In this document: positions 16,334-24,853 of the stretch, piece by piece
Numbering within the stretch: position 1 is the first letter of the stretch
Layout of the letters: the number at the start of each line of letters is the position of its first letter
Source of the DNA: JAICND01 sp040905905
Lineage (GTDB): Bacteria; Actinomycetota; Acidimicrobiia; Spongiisociales; ZC4RG35
Assembly: GCA_040905905.1 (NCBI GenBank)
Contig: JBBDQN010000056.1
Coordinates: 8,992 to 72,991 of the forward strand
Reading direction: 5' to 3'
DNA: 64,000 nucleotides
Notes under the pieces: model-generated
The model's input: only the letters and a program-made list of their open reading frames with translations
Database searches by the model: none
Told to the model about the DNA's origin: nothing
Translations under genes and position numbers: made by a program

Positions 16334-17104
16334 ATGGCTGATCTCGTCGAGTACTCGGTGGACGGAGCGGTAGCGCTGGTCCGCCTCAACCGCCCGCCTG
16401 TGAACGCACTCTCCGAGGAGTTGTCGCAGGATCTGGCTTCCGCTTTTGCCCGGGCCGCCGCCCCCAGTGTGCGAGCGGTGGTCATCACCGGCCAACCACA
16501 CTTCGCTGCCGGGGCGGACATCAAAGGATTTCAGGTGGCTTATGCGTCCGGCAGCGAAGAACGCCTGGCATCTTCGCTTGCGGAGGCGATCATCGCGCTA
16601 GAAGAGCTCGCCAAACCCGTGATCGCCGCCATCCACGGTTATGCCCTCGGCGGGGGCCTGGAGCTATCGATGGGAGCCGATTTCCGCTATCTGGCAGAGG
16701 ATGCCCAGGTGGGCCAGCCCGAGATCAAACTCGGTCTCATTCCCGGGGCGGGAGGGACCCAACGGCTGCAACGCCTGGTTGGCCATCAGAAGGCGAGAGA
16801 CATCGTCTACACAGGGCGCTTTGTCGGCGCCGAGGAGGCATTGGCGATCGGTCTGGCGGACAAAGTCGCGCCGACCGGTGATGTGTTGGACCTGGCTCTG
16901 GCGGACGCCGCCATCTGGGCCGAAGGCCCCACCCCTGCACTGACTGCTGCCAAACGAGCGCTCAACCGGGGATGGGGCCTGCCCATAACCGACGCCCTTG
17001 CCATCGAGGCCGACGAGTTCAACCAAGCCTTCTGGACCGACGACGCCAAAGAAGGCGTGGCGGCTTTCATCGAAAAGCGCCAAGCCCGCTTTACCGGCCG
17101 CTAG
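16334..17104 (+). CDS. Enoyl-CoA hydratase/isomerase family protein
   Basis: 256-residue crotonase-fold enzyme, probably hydrating enoyl-CoA in fatty acid or amino acid breakdown. The oxyanion-hole segments are HFAAGADIKGF and GYALGGGLELSMGADFR. Both catalytic glutamates are present, in GGGLE and QPEIKLGLIPGAGGTQRL. Substrate chain length cannot be judged. It follows the acyl-CoA synthetase fusion by 9 nt and may have its own promoter. Its TAG stop directly abuts the TAG stop of the convergent permease gene, with no intergenic base. Confidence 0.92.
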   Translation: MADLVEYSVDGAVALVRLNRPPVNALSEELSQDLASAFARAAAPSVRAVVITGQPHFAAGADIKGFQVAYASGSEERLASSLAEAIIALEELAKPVIAAIHGYALGGGLELSMGADFRYLAEDAQVGQPEIKLGLIPGAGGTQRLQRLVGHQKARDIVYTGRFVGAEEALAIGLADKVAPTGDVLDLALADAAIWAEGPTPALTAAKRALNRGWGLPITDALAIEADEFNQAFWTDDAKEGVAAFIEKRQARFTGR

Positions 17105-18469
17105 CTAGGCAGCGATCACCCGCCCGAGGTAAGCCTGGGCGAAATAGATGAGGAAGGCGAGCGCAACCACCCACATCAGCGGGTGAACCTCACCCATCTT
17201 GCCTCTGATGATTTTGATGATGGTGTACATCACAAAGCCGGCGCCGATGCCGACTGTGATGCTGAATGTCAGCGGCATGAGGACGATCGTCAGCAAAGCC
17301 GGGAACCCCTCTTCGAAATCGTCGAAGTTGATACCCTTGATCAGCCCTGCCATCAAGAACCCGACCACGATGAGTACCGGGGCCGTTGCCTGCGGCGGGA
17401 TCAGCCCGGCCAGTGGCGACAGGAAGATCGCCAACAAGAACAGGACTCCGGTCACCACCGAGGTGAGGCCAGTTCTGCCCCCTTCGGCCACCCCTGCCGC
17501 GCTCTCGATGTAGCTGGTGTTGGAGCTGACCCCGGCGATACCACCCAGGGCGGCTCCTGCCGAGTCGACCAGAAGCAGGTTCCTGACGCCGGGAATCTCC
17601 CCATTCTCATCGGTGAGCTCAGCCTGTTCGAGAACTGCGGTGGCCGTGCCGATTGTGTCGAAGAAGTCGGTCAGCATGAAGCTGAAGATTGTCAAGGCAG
17701 CGGTGATGAGACCGAGTTGGGCAAACACGTTCCCCAGATCGAACTCGCCAAGGGTGGAGAAGCTAGGCGTGGCCGTGAACGTATCCGGGAATGTCGTAAT
17801 GCCCATGATCAGGCCCAACACCGCCGTCGCCAGGATGCTGATGATCAACGCACCCCGGACCTTGAGGACGTAGAGAGTCACTGTGATCAACAACCCGAGC
17901 AGGGTGAGAACCGCTCCGGAAGTATTGGGGAAGATGAAGGTGACGATCACCCCGTCGCCCTGAGCAATCAGTCCACCGGATTCGAACCCGATGAACAGGA
18001 TGAAGAGGCCAATGCCTACCCCGATCGCTCGTTTCAGGGCCATTGGCACCGCCCTCATGATGGCCTCGCGCAAACCCACGAGCACCAAGGCCAAAACGAT
18101 CAGGCCCTCAAGCACAATGACACCCATGGCGCCAGCCGGGGTAAGACCCTGGCCCAGCACGAGACCGAAGGCAACGGCGGCGTTGATGCCAAGGCCCGCG
18201 GCCATTGCTATCGGGTAATTGGCGGCAACCCCCATGAGAATGCACAACAAACCGGCCACCAGGGCGGTGCCGGCGGCGACGGCGGGGCCATCGAACCCTG
18301 CTGCCGACAGTATCGAAGGGTTGACGAAGATGATGTATCCCATCACGAGGAACGTGGTGAGTCCGGCCCGCACCTCCGTGCCCACCGAGGTGCCTCTCTC
18401 AGTGAGCTTGAAGAATGAGTCGAGACCCGATGCCTGCGGCTGCCCTCTGTCCGTCGTTGTATCGGTCAT
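17105..18469 (-). CDS. NCS2-family purine permease (AzgA/PbuG-like)
   Basis: Twelve or more hydrophobic helices over 454 residues; imports adenine, guanine or hypoxanthine by proton symport in characterised relatives. Signatures: TERGTSVGTEVRAGLTTFL.MGYIIFVNP near the N-terminus, GLGINAAVAFG, LLLVDSAGAALGGIAGVSSNTSYIESAAGVAEGGRTG (read as separate adjoining motifs), and a PATAPVLI-like C-terminal segment. I choose the ATG at 18469 over a GTG at 18493 because a -10-like TAACTT (18482-18477) sits 7 nt upstream of it. Confidence 0.9.
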   Translation of the reverse strand: MTDTTTDRGQPQASGLDSFFKLTERGTSVGTEVRAGLTTFLVMGYIIFVNPSILSAAGFDGPAVAAGTALVAGLLCILMGVAANYPIAMAAGLGINAAVAFGLVLGQGLTPAGAMGVIVLEGLIVLALVLVGLREAIMRAVPMALKRAIGVGIGLFILFIGFESGGLIAQGDGVIVTFIFPNTSGAVLTLLGLLITVTLYVLKVRGALIISILATAVLGLIMGITTFPDTFTATPSFSTLGEFDLGNVFAQLGLITAALTIFSFMLTDFFDTIGTATAVLEQAELTDENGEIPGVRNLLLVDSAGAALGGIAGVSSNTSYIESAAGVAEGGRTGLTSVVTGVLFLLAIFLSPLAGLIPPQATAPVLIVVGFLMAGLIKGINFDDFEEGFPALLTIVLMPLTFSITVGIGAGFVMYTIIKIIRGKMGEVHPLMWVVALAFLIYFAQAYLGRVIAA

Positions 18470-18506
18470 GGTCGAAAAGTTAACGACGCACAAAACCTGA
18501 TGCCGT

Positions 18507-18941
18507 CTAAACCCGGGTTAGTCGTTCCCGCAGCCGGGTGAGGTTTCGACGCCAGATCCATCGGAAGAGGGGCTGGGTCAATGACACGCCCACCGGGCCG
18601 CCAAGGTGCCAGGGGAAATGGAGGGTCTCGCTCCAGGTGAATACGACTCCTCCCGCTACCGGGTCGAGGCGGAACTCACCTTCGCCGGTAACCAAACCCT
18701 GATGTCTAACCGTGATCTGATGGGGTGGATCCCACCCGGTTACCTCCATCTCGTCTGTGATCGTGAACGGGCCAATTCGGGTCAAGACCTCCATTCGGGT
18801 CCCCACTCCCGCCCGCTGCGGCGTTTGAAACACGATCCGTTCGGCATCTGCCATCCACTCGACATGGGTGGCAAGGTCGGCGGCCGCTTGCCAGACCTTT
18901 TCAAGGGGGGCATCGATGAGAACGGCAACGGTCACGCCCAT
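18507..18941 (-). CDS. SRPBCC-superfamily (START/polyketide cyclase-like) protein
   Basis: 144 residues in the START/Bet v1-like fold: an N-terminal strand VAVLIDAPLEKVWQAAADLATHVEWM, central VGTRMEV, and a C-terminal amphipathic helix (PLFRWIWRRNLTRLRERL). Such proteins bind a hydrophobic ligand; the ligand is unknown. It is transcribed away from the cysteine desulfurase gene, with only 14 nt between start codons. The ATG at 18941 is supported by a CACAAT hexamer 6 nt upstream. Confidence 0.8.
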   Translation of the reverse strand: MGVTVAVLIDAPLEKVWQAAADLATHVEWMADAERIVFQTPQRAGVGTRMEVLTRIGPFTITDEMEVTGWDPPHQITVRHQGLVTGEGEFRLDPVAGGVVFTWSETLHFPWHLGGPVGVSLTQPLFRWIWRRNLTRLRERLTRV

Positions 18942-18955
18942 GCGACAATTGTGCC
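18942..18955. promoter_or_regulatory. Palindromic divergent promoter with paired -10 elements
   Basis: The 14 nt between the divergent start codons hold the palindrome ACAATTGT (18945-18952). Read on +, GACAAT ends 6 nt before GTG 18956; read on -, CACAAT ends 6 nt before ATG 18941. The symmetry suggests one site serving two leaderless transcripts. Confidence 0.5.
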
Positions 18956-20080
18956 GTGCTTTATCTCGATCACGCCGCTACGACCCCGGTCCGGCCCGCC
19001 GTGGCTGAGGCAATGGCGCCTTTCCTTGGCGACCGGTTCGGCAATTCCTCAGGCTCCCACCAGGTATCCCGCCGGGCCAAGAATGCTCTGGAAGAGGCCA
19101 GGGAGCGGGCGGCCTTCCTGATTGGAGCCAGGCCCCAGGAGATCGTGTTCACCGGTGGCGGCACCGAATCCGACAACCTGGCTCTCAAGGGCGCCGCCCT
19201 GGCCGGGGGTCGGAGAAGTGGGGTGGTAACGGCGGCCACCGAACATGAAGCCGTCCTCGAGACTGTGGACTTCCTGAGCCGTTTTGGGTGTCCAACGCGG
19301 ATCGTCGGTGTGGATCGCCATGGATTGGTCGACTCGGATGATTTGGCCGCGGCCGTAACCAACGAGACCGCGGTGGTGTCAGTCATGGCAGCCAACAACG
19401 AGACAGGCACCGTGCAGCCCCTGGGCCCGTTGGTGGCCGCTGTCAAGGCCGCCAATCCGCACACCTATTTCCATACCGACGCGGTCCAGGCATTCGCCGC
19501 CCTCGACATCGATGTCGACGAGATAGGTATTGATCTGCTCTCCTTGGCGGCCCACAAGTTTGGCGGCCCCCAAGGGGTGGGACTGCTTTACGTGAGAAGT
19601 GGGGTCGTACTCGAACCCGTCCTGCATGGGGGCGGACAGGAGTTGGGCCGTCGCAGCGGCACCCACAACGTGGCAGGAGCCGTGGGGATGGGGACTGCGA
19701 TGGAGTTGGCAGCCGCCGATCGCGATCGCTTCAGGCGCGACACCGCCGAGGCGCGTCGACGTTTCGAAGCCAAGCTCTCCGACCGGGCCGAGCGGACCGT
19801 GCCCGAAGAGCTCACCCTTCCCCAACACTCCCACCTGCGTTTCGGTCAGATCAACAACGAGACCCTGCTCGTCCTCCTCGATCGTGTGGGGGTGGCTGCC
19901 TCGGCCGGTTCGGCCTGCGCCTCGGGGGCAGCGACGGTGTCACATGTGCTCGAAGCTATGGGACTCACCCCCGAAGAGGCGCGAAGGTCCCTGCGCTTTT
20001 CCTTCGGTTGGACCTCCAGCATCGAAGAGTCCGAACAAGCGGCCGAACTGGTGCTCGAGGCATTGAAAGGCCACACGTGA
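18956..20080 (+). CDS. Cysteine desulfurase (IscS/NifS-like)
   Basis: PLP enzyme that transfers sulfur from cysteine as a persulfide, here probably for tRNA thiolation by the next gene and for Fe-S clusters. 374 residues. It starts MLYLDHAATTPVRP. Visible are the GGTESDN phosphate region, NNETGTVQP, HTDAVQAF, the PLP lysine in SLAAHKFGGPQG, and the active-site Cys loop SAGSACASGA. Start is GTG 18956. It overlaps mnmA by 4 nt (GTGA), a common actinobacterial pair. Confidence 0.94.
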   Translation: MLYLDHAATTPVRPAVAEAMAPFLGDRFGNSSGSHQVSRRAKNALEEARERAAFLIGARPQEIVFTGGGTESDNLALKGAALAGGRRSGVVTAATEHEAVLETVDFLSRFGCPTRIVGVDRHGLVDSDDLAAAVTNETAVVSVMAANNETGTVQPLGPLVAAVKAANPHTYFHTDAVQAFAALDIDVDEIGIDLLSLAAHKFGGPQGVGLLYVRSGVVLEPVLHGGGQELGRRSGTHNVAGAVGMGTAMELAAADRDRFRRDTAEARRRFEAKLSDRAERTVPEELTLPQHSHLRFGQINNETLLVLLDRVGVAASAGSACASGAATVSHVLEAMGLTPEEARRSLRFSFGWTSSIEESEQAAELVLEALKGHT

Positions 20081-21126
20081 GGGTGCTGGTGGCGATGTCG
20101 GGCGGGGTCGACTCTTCGGTCGCCGCGGCCCTGATGAAAGAGGACGGCCATGACGTAATCGGAGTCACTCTCAAACTGTGGCAAGGCCCCGATGGGGAGG
20201 CGCCCACCGCCGGATGCTGCACCGTCGGTGACGCCGAAGACGCCCGGCGGGTGGCTGCCCAACTCGACATCCCCTACTACGTGTTCGACTACACCTCTCA
20301 TTTCCACTCCGGGGTCGTTGACCACTTTGTAGACGACTACTTGAGTGGTAGGACCCCCAACCCCTGCGTGGAGTGCAACCGCACAGTCAAATTCGCCCGT
20401 CTCCTCGAGCAGACCGGTGAACTCGGTTGTGACGTTCTTTGCACCGGCCATTACGCCCGGGTGATCGAAGAGAGCGGTCGTTTCCAACTACGACGTGGAA
20501 AAGATCGGCGCAAGGACCAGTCATATGTCCTCTCGATGCTCACCCAAAAGGAACTGGCGCGAGTGAATCTGCCGGTGGGCGAGTTGACCAAGGGGGAGAC
20601 CCGGGCGATCGCCGCCGGCCTCGGTCTCCGTACCGCCGCCAAACCCGATAGCCAGGACATTTGCTTCGTCGGTCGGGACGGATACAAGAGCTTCCTCCGC
20701 CGCCAAAATCCGGATGCCCACAGGTCCGGTCACCTTGTCGACACCGATGGCAACGTGCTTGGCGAACACAGCGGTGTCGCCGGGTTCACGATTGGCCAGC
20801 GCCGGGGGGTAGGCGTGGCGCTTGGTGAACGCCGCTACGTCGTCGACGTGCAGCCGGCCACGGCCACCGTCGTCATCGGCCAGCGGCACCACCTCGCGGT
20901 CAAGATCATCGATCTCGAACAGATCACCTGGGTCGACGAACCTCTGGGTCCCGGCGAACAGGTCGAGGTCCAGTACCGCGCCCATGGTCAGGCTGTCCCT
21001 GCCATCTGGACTGATCCTTCGCTGGTCTTCGACCAGCCGCAGGAAGCCATCGCCCCGGGCCAAACGGCCGGTTTCTACCGAGGCGATCATGTGCTGGGTA
21101 GCGGCGTCATAGCCAGCGCTCGTTGA
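20077..21126 (+). CDS. mnmA: tRNA-specific 2-thiouridylase MnmA
   Basis: Adds sulfur to U34 of Glu, Gln and Lys tRNAs, using sulfur from the cysteine desulfurase encoded just upstream. 349 residues. The PP-loop is MSGGVDSSVAAALM at the N-terminus. The catalytic cysteines are in NPCVECNRTVKF (about residue 91) and SQDICFVG (about 190). GQRRGVGVA marks the central domain. GTG 20077 overlaps the previous stop. It ends 52 nt before the sigma factor gene. Confidence 0.95.
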   Translation: MRVLVAMSGGVDSSVAAALMKEDGHDVIGVTLKLWQGPDGEAPTAGCCTVGDAEDARRVAAQLDIPYYVFDYTSHFHSGVVDHFVDDYLSGRTPNPCVECNRTVKFARLLEQTGELGCDVLCTGHYARVIEESGRFQLRRGKDRRKDQSYVLSMLTQKELARVNLPVGELTKGETRAIAAGLGLRTAAKPDSQDICFVGRDGYKSFLRRQNPDAHRSGHLVDTDGNVLGEHSGVAGFTIGQRRGVGVALGERRYVVDVQPATATVVIGQRHHLAVKIIDLEQITWVDEPLGPGEQVEVQYRAHGQAVPAIWTDPSLVFDQPQEAIAPGQTAGFYRGDHVLGSGVIASAR

Positions 21127-21178
21127 TCGCCAGGGATCTACAGAACCATTCGCCGCCTCGGCGACGACAATCTCCGTG

Positions 21179-21685
21179 ATGGACGATCGTGACCTTATTG
21201 CCCGGGTTGCCGATGGGGATGTGGTGGCGCTACGGCGGCTCTACGAGCTGCATGCACCCTGGCTGCGTTTGCGGCTGAGCAGACGATCCTTCGACCCGGA
21301 CCTGGTCGATCAGGCCATCCAGGACACCTTTGTTGCGATTTGGAAAACAGCCGGTCGCTATCAAGGTTCCGGGGAGGTGGGCGCCTGGATCTGGGGCATT
21401 GCCATCCGCCGTCTTGTCGATCTGATCCGACGTCGCCGCCGGTGGCAGGTTTCGTTTGGCCGCGACGAGCCCTCGGCCGAGGAGGAAGTGCTGCTCGGAG
21501 TTGCGTATGGGGACGTGGGCCAGGCGATGGAGCGGCTCTCACCGGAGTTGATGGCGGTGGTTCAAGCGACGGTTCTTGATGGCCTCACTGCCCGGGAGGC
21601 GGCTCGGCTCTTGGGCATACCGGTCGGGACGGTGAAGACCCGGCTGATGCGAGCCAAGGCAATCATGAGAGAGCAGCTGACATGA
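21179..21685 (+). CDS. ECF-type RNA polymerase sigma factor
   Basis: 168 residues with sigma region 2 (LYELHAPWLRLRL, VDQAIQDTFVAIWKTAGRY, GAWIWGIAIRRLVDLIRRRRR) and region 4 (LSPELMAVVQATVLDGLTAREAARLLGIPVGTVKTRL as adjoining segments). It ends in an ATGA overlap with a zinc-finger anti-sigma gene, so the pair is coupled. GTG 21176 and ATG 21179 are both possible starts; GACAAT (21166-21171) lies 7 nt before the ATG. It heads a cluster with an ABC ATPase and large membrane proteins, which it may regulate. Confidence 0.88.
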   Translation: MDDRDLIARVADGDVVALRRLYELHAPWLRLRLSRRSFDPDLVDQAIQDTFVAIWKTAGRYQGSGEVGAWIWGIAIRRLVDLIRRRRRWQVSFGRDEPSAEEEVLLGVAYGDVGQAMERLSPELMAVVQATVLDGLTAREAARLLGIPVGTVKTRLMRAKAIMREQLT

Positions 21686-22491
21686 CCTGGCATATCGACG
21701 CAAACCTAATCGATGGCTACAGGATCGGGGCCCTCAACCGGTCGGCGGCAGCCTCCATCGAGACCCACGTGTCGGGTTGTGAGGGGTGTCGCCGGCTTGT
21801 GATGCCGGATGTCTCGTGGCTTAACGAGGGTTGGGTGGTCGTTGCCGACCGGGTAGAGGCACCGCAACCGAACGCAGTCGAGCGTGTCCTTGTCTTCATG
21901 GGAGTTTCCTCCCATCTGGCCCGCCTGGTGGCGGTGACTCCGGGCCTGCGGCCATCGTGGCTCGGTGCCACGACCTTCGTCCTGCTCTTTGCCGCCTTTG
22001 CTGCGCAGGTGGCCGTAGGCAGATCGGGGATGGATCTATTCCTGGCGGTGGCACCTTTGATTCCGGTAGCCGGCGTGGCCTTCGCCTATGGGCAAATGGT
22101 GGATCCGGCCCACGAGATAACCATCGCGGCTCCCCTTGACGGGTTTCGACTGCTGCTCATCAGATCAGCCGCTGTTACCGCCGCCTCGACAGTCATCTCT
22201 CTTGGCGTCGACGTCTTGGTGCCCAGCCCCGGGATAACCGCTGTGTGGCTGCTTCCGGCCCTGGCTCTCACACTCTCCTCTCTTGCGGTGGGAACCCGGT
22301 TACCGATGTGGATGGCGGCTTCCGGGGTGGCGGGAGGCTGGGTACTGCTTCTGATAATTACTGGTGCCCGGTCGATGCCGACCGCGGCCTTCCAACCGGC
22401 GGCCCGTGTCTATTTCGTGGCAGTCATGGCCGTGGCGGGGATCGTGTTGGCTCGACGCCACGATCTCTATCGACGAGGAGAGACTCGATGA
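21682..22491 (+). CDS. Membrane anti-sigma factor with zinc-finger motif
   Basis: 269 residues. The N-terminal cytosolic part has the zinc-binding anti-sigma pattern HxxxCxxC (ETHVSGCEGCRRL, about residues 30-40). Roughly six transmembrane helices follow from residue ~90 to the end. By family logic it holds the adjacent sigma factor at the membrane and releases it on a redox or envelope signal; the signal is unknown. It overlaps both neighbours by 4 nt. Confidence 0.8.
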   Translation: MTWHIDANLIDGYRIGALNRSAAASIETHVSGCEGCRRLVMPDVSWLNEGWVVVADRVEAPQPNAVERVLVFMGVSSHLARLVAVTPGLRPSWLGATTFVLLFAAFAAQVAVGRSGMDLFLAVAPLIPVAGVAFAYGQMVDPAHEITIAAPLDGFRLLLIRSAAVTAASTVISLGVDVLVPSPGITAVWLLPALALTLSSLAVGTRLPMWMAASGVAGGWVLLLIITGARSMPTAAFQPAARVYFVAVMAVAGIVLARRHDLYRRGETR

Positions 22492-23348
22492 GCACGATTT
22501 CCATGTCCGAGATTCACAAGCGGTACGGCTCGGTCAAGGCCCTGGATGGCCTCACCGCCGAGCTCGACTACGGCATCACCGGATTGTTAGGACCCAACGG
22601 GGCTGGCAAAACGACGCTTCTGAGATGCCTGGCGACTGTGCTGGCTCCGGACAGAGGCACGATGAGTGTTTTTGGCTTCGACCCCGATCGGCCGACCGAG
22701 CGAACCGAGATCAGACGCAGACTCGGCTACATGCCGCAGGAACCCGGCTTCTACCGATCGTTCTCTTGCTTCGACTTCCTCGACTACATCGCCATCCTCA
22801 AAGAGCAGGTGGATCGGCCAACCCGTCACGAGGAAGTTCGGCGGGTTCTCAGTCAGATGGGTTTGGAGGATCGATCGAAGACCAAGATCCGCAAACTCTC
22901 GGGGGGTATGCGTCGGCGTCTCGCGCTCGCCCAAGCTCTCCTGGGGTCACCTTCGTTGCTCGTGCTCGACGAACCGACCGCCGGACTCGACCCCGAGCAG
23001 AGGTTTCGGTTCCGTGAACTGATCTCAGCCATGGCTGAAAACCGCGTGGTGCTTCTCTCCACTCACCAGACAGAAGACGTAGCCGCCATCTGTGACCGGG
23101 TACTCGTGATGGACGCGGGGACAATACGCTTCGTTGGCACGCCCAGGGAACTGTCAGCCGTGGCGGCGGGCCGGGTGTGGCTTAGCGAAGAGCGGCCCAC
23201 CGGCGCCCGGATCTTCTGGCGAACAGCCGAGGGGATCTACCGGGGTGTCGGAGAGCAACCCCCAGGGTCGACACCTATCGAGCCAACCATCGAGGACGGC
23301 TACTTGCTGCTGGTCGGCGCCGCTGGTTTGGAGGACGCGGCGGCGTGA
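22488..23348 (+). CDS. ABC transporter ATP-binding protein
   Basis: 286 residues. Walker A LLGPNGAGKTTLL, Q-loop YMPQEPGFYRSF, signature KLSGGMRRRLALAQALLG, Walker B LLVLDEPTAGLD, and H-loop LLSTHQTED. These features match the ABC-2/CcmA exporter group. The ~60-residue C-terminal extension after the nucleotide-binding domain is typical of that group. ATG 22488 overlaps the anti-sigma stop. Partners are probably the following membrane proteins. Confidence 0.93.
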   Translation: MSTISMSEIHKRYGSVKALDGLTAELDYGITGLLGPNGAGKTTLLRCLATVLAPDRGTMSVFGFDPDRPTERTEIRRRLGYMPQEPGFYRSFSCFDFLDYIAILKEQVDRPTRHEEVRRVLSQMGLEDRSKTKIRKLSGGMRRRLALAQALLGSPSLLVLDEPTAGLDPEQRFRFRELISAMAENRVVLLSTHQTEDVAAICDRVLVMDAGTIRFVGTPRELSAVAAGRVWLSEERPTGARIFWRTAEGIYRGVGEQPPGSTPIEPTIEDGYLLLVGAAGLEDAAA

Positions 23349-24853
23349 CGGTCATTGCCGTTCTGGCGCGGTGGGAAGCGAAACGAAGTCTCCGGTCGCC
23401 TCTCTTGTGGATCGCAACTGCGGCCACTTTGGCGATCGGCCATGTCGAAGGTCGAAATCGGGCTGTCTCTCTGCCAATGCGTTCGGTTGTGATCGCAGGT
23501 GCCTGCCTGGGGATCGCTTCCGTTGCACTGCTGAGGGCCCATGCCATGGCAATTCGCGGCACCAAGCCGGATATGGAAGAGACCCTCTCCGTGGTTCCTA
23601 CCGACGCGGGGCGTCGCCGAAGTGGCGAGATTGCCGCCTCGTTAGCACCGGCTTTGCTGGCTGTGGCAGTAGTGGCTGCTGGACTGAGCTGGAGCATCGC
23701 TAACAACCCGGCCGGTTCGATCAACTGGCTGGAGGTTGCGGTGGGGCCGCTGGTAGTGGTTCTTTTTCATGCCATTGGCGTAGCCCTGGGACGGTTTAAC
23801 CGTCCACTTGTCGGTCCGTTGTTCCTGGTTGTCATGGCAGGTCTGTTTCTCGCCGAGGATTTGTGGCCAGGGGAGCGACCTGAGTCGGCACTGTCGGCTG
23901 CGTCTCCCTTTCTTCCCTGGCGCGCGCCCTACACCAACTGGGTGCAAGGTGAACCGCGGTTGCCATTGATGCACCTTGTTTTTCTAGGAGGGCTCATCTC
24001 TTTGGTCGGCGCTCTAACGATCAAGGCCTGGCGGTGGGTCTCGGGAGCGGCCGTCGCTCTGGGAGCAACGGTCCTGGTCCTCGCTGGGATTCCCAGCAGG
24101 GGAGAAGGAGTCATTGCTTCCGTCAGCGCGTGGGCTCATCAACAGGTTGTTGTGTGTATGGAACAAGATCGCATGCGCTATTGCGCGTTCGAGGGGTACG
24201 AACCCTGGATCGAGTATTGGTCCGACGTAGTGGAGCGGACACGCGCTGTCGTCCCGGTCGATCTGTCCGTCACTGAGATTCGCCAATCGGTCGATTACCG
24301 AGCTGACGATGTCGACGCATTGGTGGCTTACGTGGGGGGGAGCTGGTATCTCCGTCCTCAAGCGAGTCACAGACGTGATCTGGCAGCTGAACTGCTGGCT
24401 CCAACCTTGGGTCTTCCCGCCACTAGGGGAGAAAGCGCGCAGACTCGGACAGACCTTCCCGAATGTATGCGGTCGGCGTTTCCGGTAAGTGTGTTTGGTC
24501 AGGCCCGTGGTGTGGGTTATCTCGTTCTCTTGGAAACAGCCGTACCGGAGATCCTTCCCCTGGGCGACACCAGTCGCTTTGGCGGAGTTGGACAGGTAGA
24601 GGTCTCACCAGGAGAGCTGGACCTGGCTCGACAAATACTGACCCGAACCATGAACGAGAGGGTTGCCACCCTCCACGAACATTGGAATGAGCTAGCCGAT
24701 CCAAGTACAACCAGCGCCACCCTGGCCGGATGGTTCGGGCTTGAGCCCCCGCCGCACCCGGAAAACACGCCAATGGAAGACATGAATCAAAACATGAACT
24801 GTGTCTGCACAGGCAATGGCGGAGTCTCGTGCACGTCTAGGGGTACACCATGA
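23345..24853 (+). CDS. Large permease-like membrane protein with extracytoplasmic domain (paralogue A)
   Basis: 502 residues. About six hydrophobic helices (residues ~15-245) precede a soluble domain of ~240 residues. That domain starts with CMEQDRMRYCAFEGYEPWIE (about residue 270), has a later Cys before FGQARGVGYL, and ends in HWNELADPSTTSATLAGWFGL. The same pattern recurs in the next gene, so the two are paralogues. A short Cys-rich tail (NCVCTGNGGVSC) closes the protein. A role as permease or sensor subunit of the ABC system is inferred from position. GTG 23345 overlaps the ATPase stop. Confidence 0.75.
   Translation: MTVIAVLARWEAKRSLRSPLLWIATAATLAIGHVEGRNRAVSLPMRSVVIAGACLGIASVALLRAHAMAIRGTKPDMEETLSVVPTDAGRRRSGEIAASLAPALLAVAVVAAGLSWSIANNPAGSINWLEVAVGPLVVVLFHAIGVALGRFNRPLVGPLFLVVMAGLFLAEDLWPGERPESALSAASPFLPWRAPYTNWVQGEPRLPLMHLVFLGGLISLVGALTIKAWRWVSGAAVALGATVLVLAGIPSRGEGVIASVSAWAHQQVVVCMEQDRMRYCAFEGYEPWIEYWSDVVERTRAVVPVDLSVTEIRQSVDYRADDVDALVAYVGGSWYLRPQASHRRDLAAELLAPTLGLPATRGESAQTRTDLPECMRSAFPVSVFGQARGVGYLVLLETAVPEILPLGDTSRFGGVGQVEVSPGELDLARQILTRTMNERVATLHEHWNELADPSTTSATLAGWFGLEPPPHPENTPMEDMNQNMNCVCTGNGGVSCTSRGTP

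Noticed and set aside
17183..18418. Long open frame (411 codons) on + opposite the purine permease
   Set aside because: It mirrors the permease gene codon by codon, has a low-complexity Asp/Gln/His-rich product and no family motif; the minus frame is a clear NCS2 permease.
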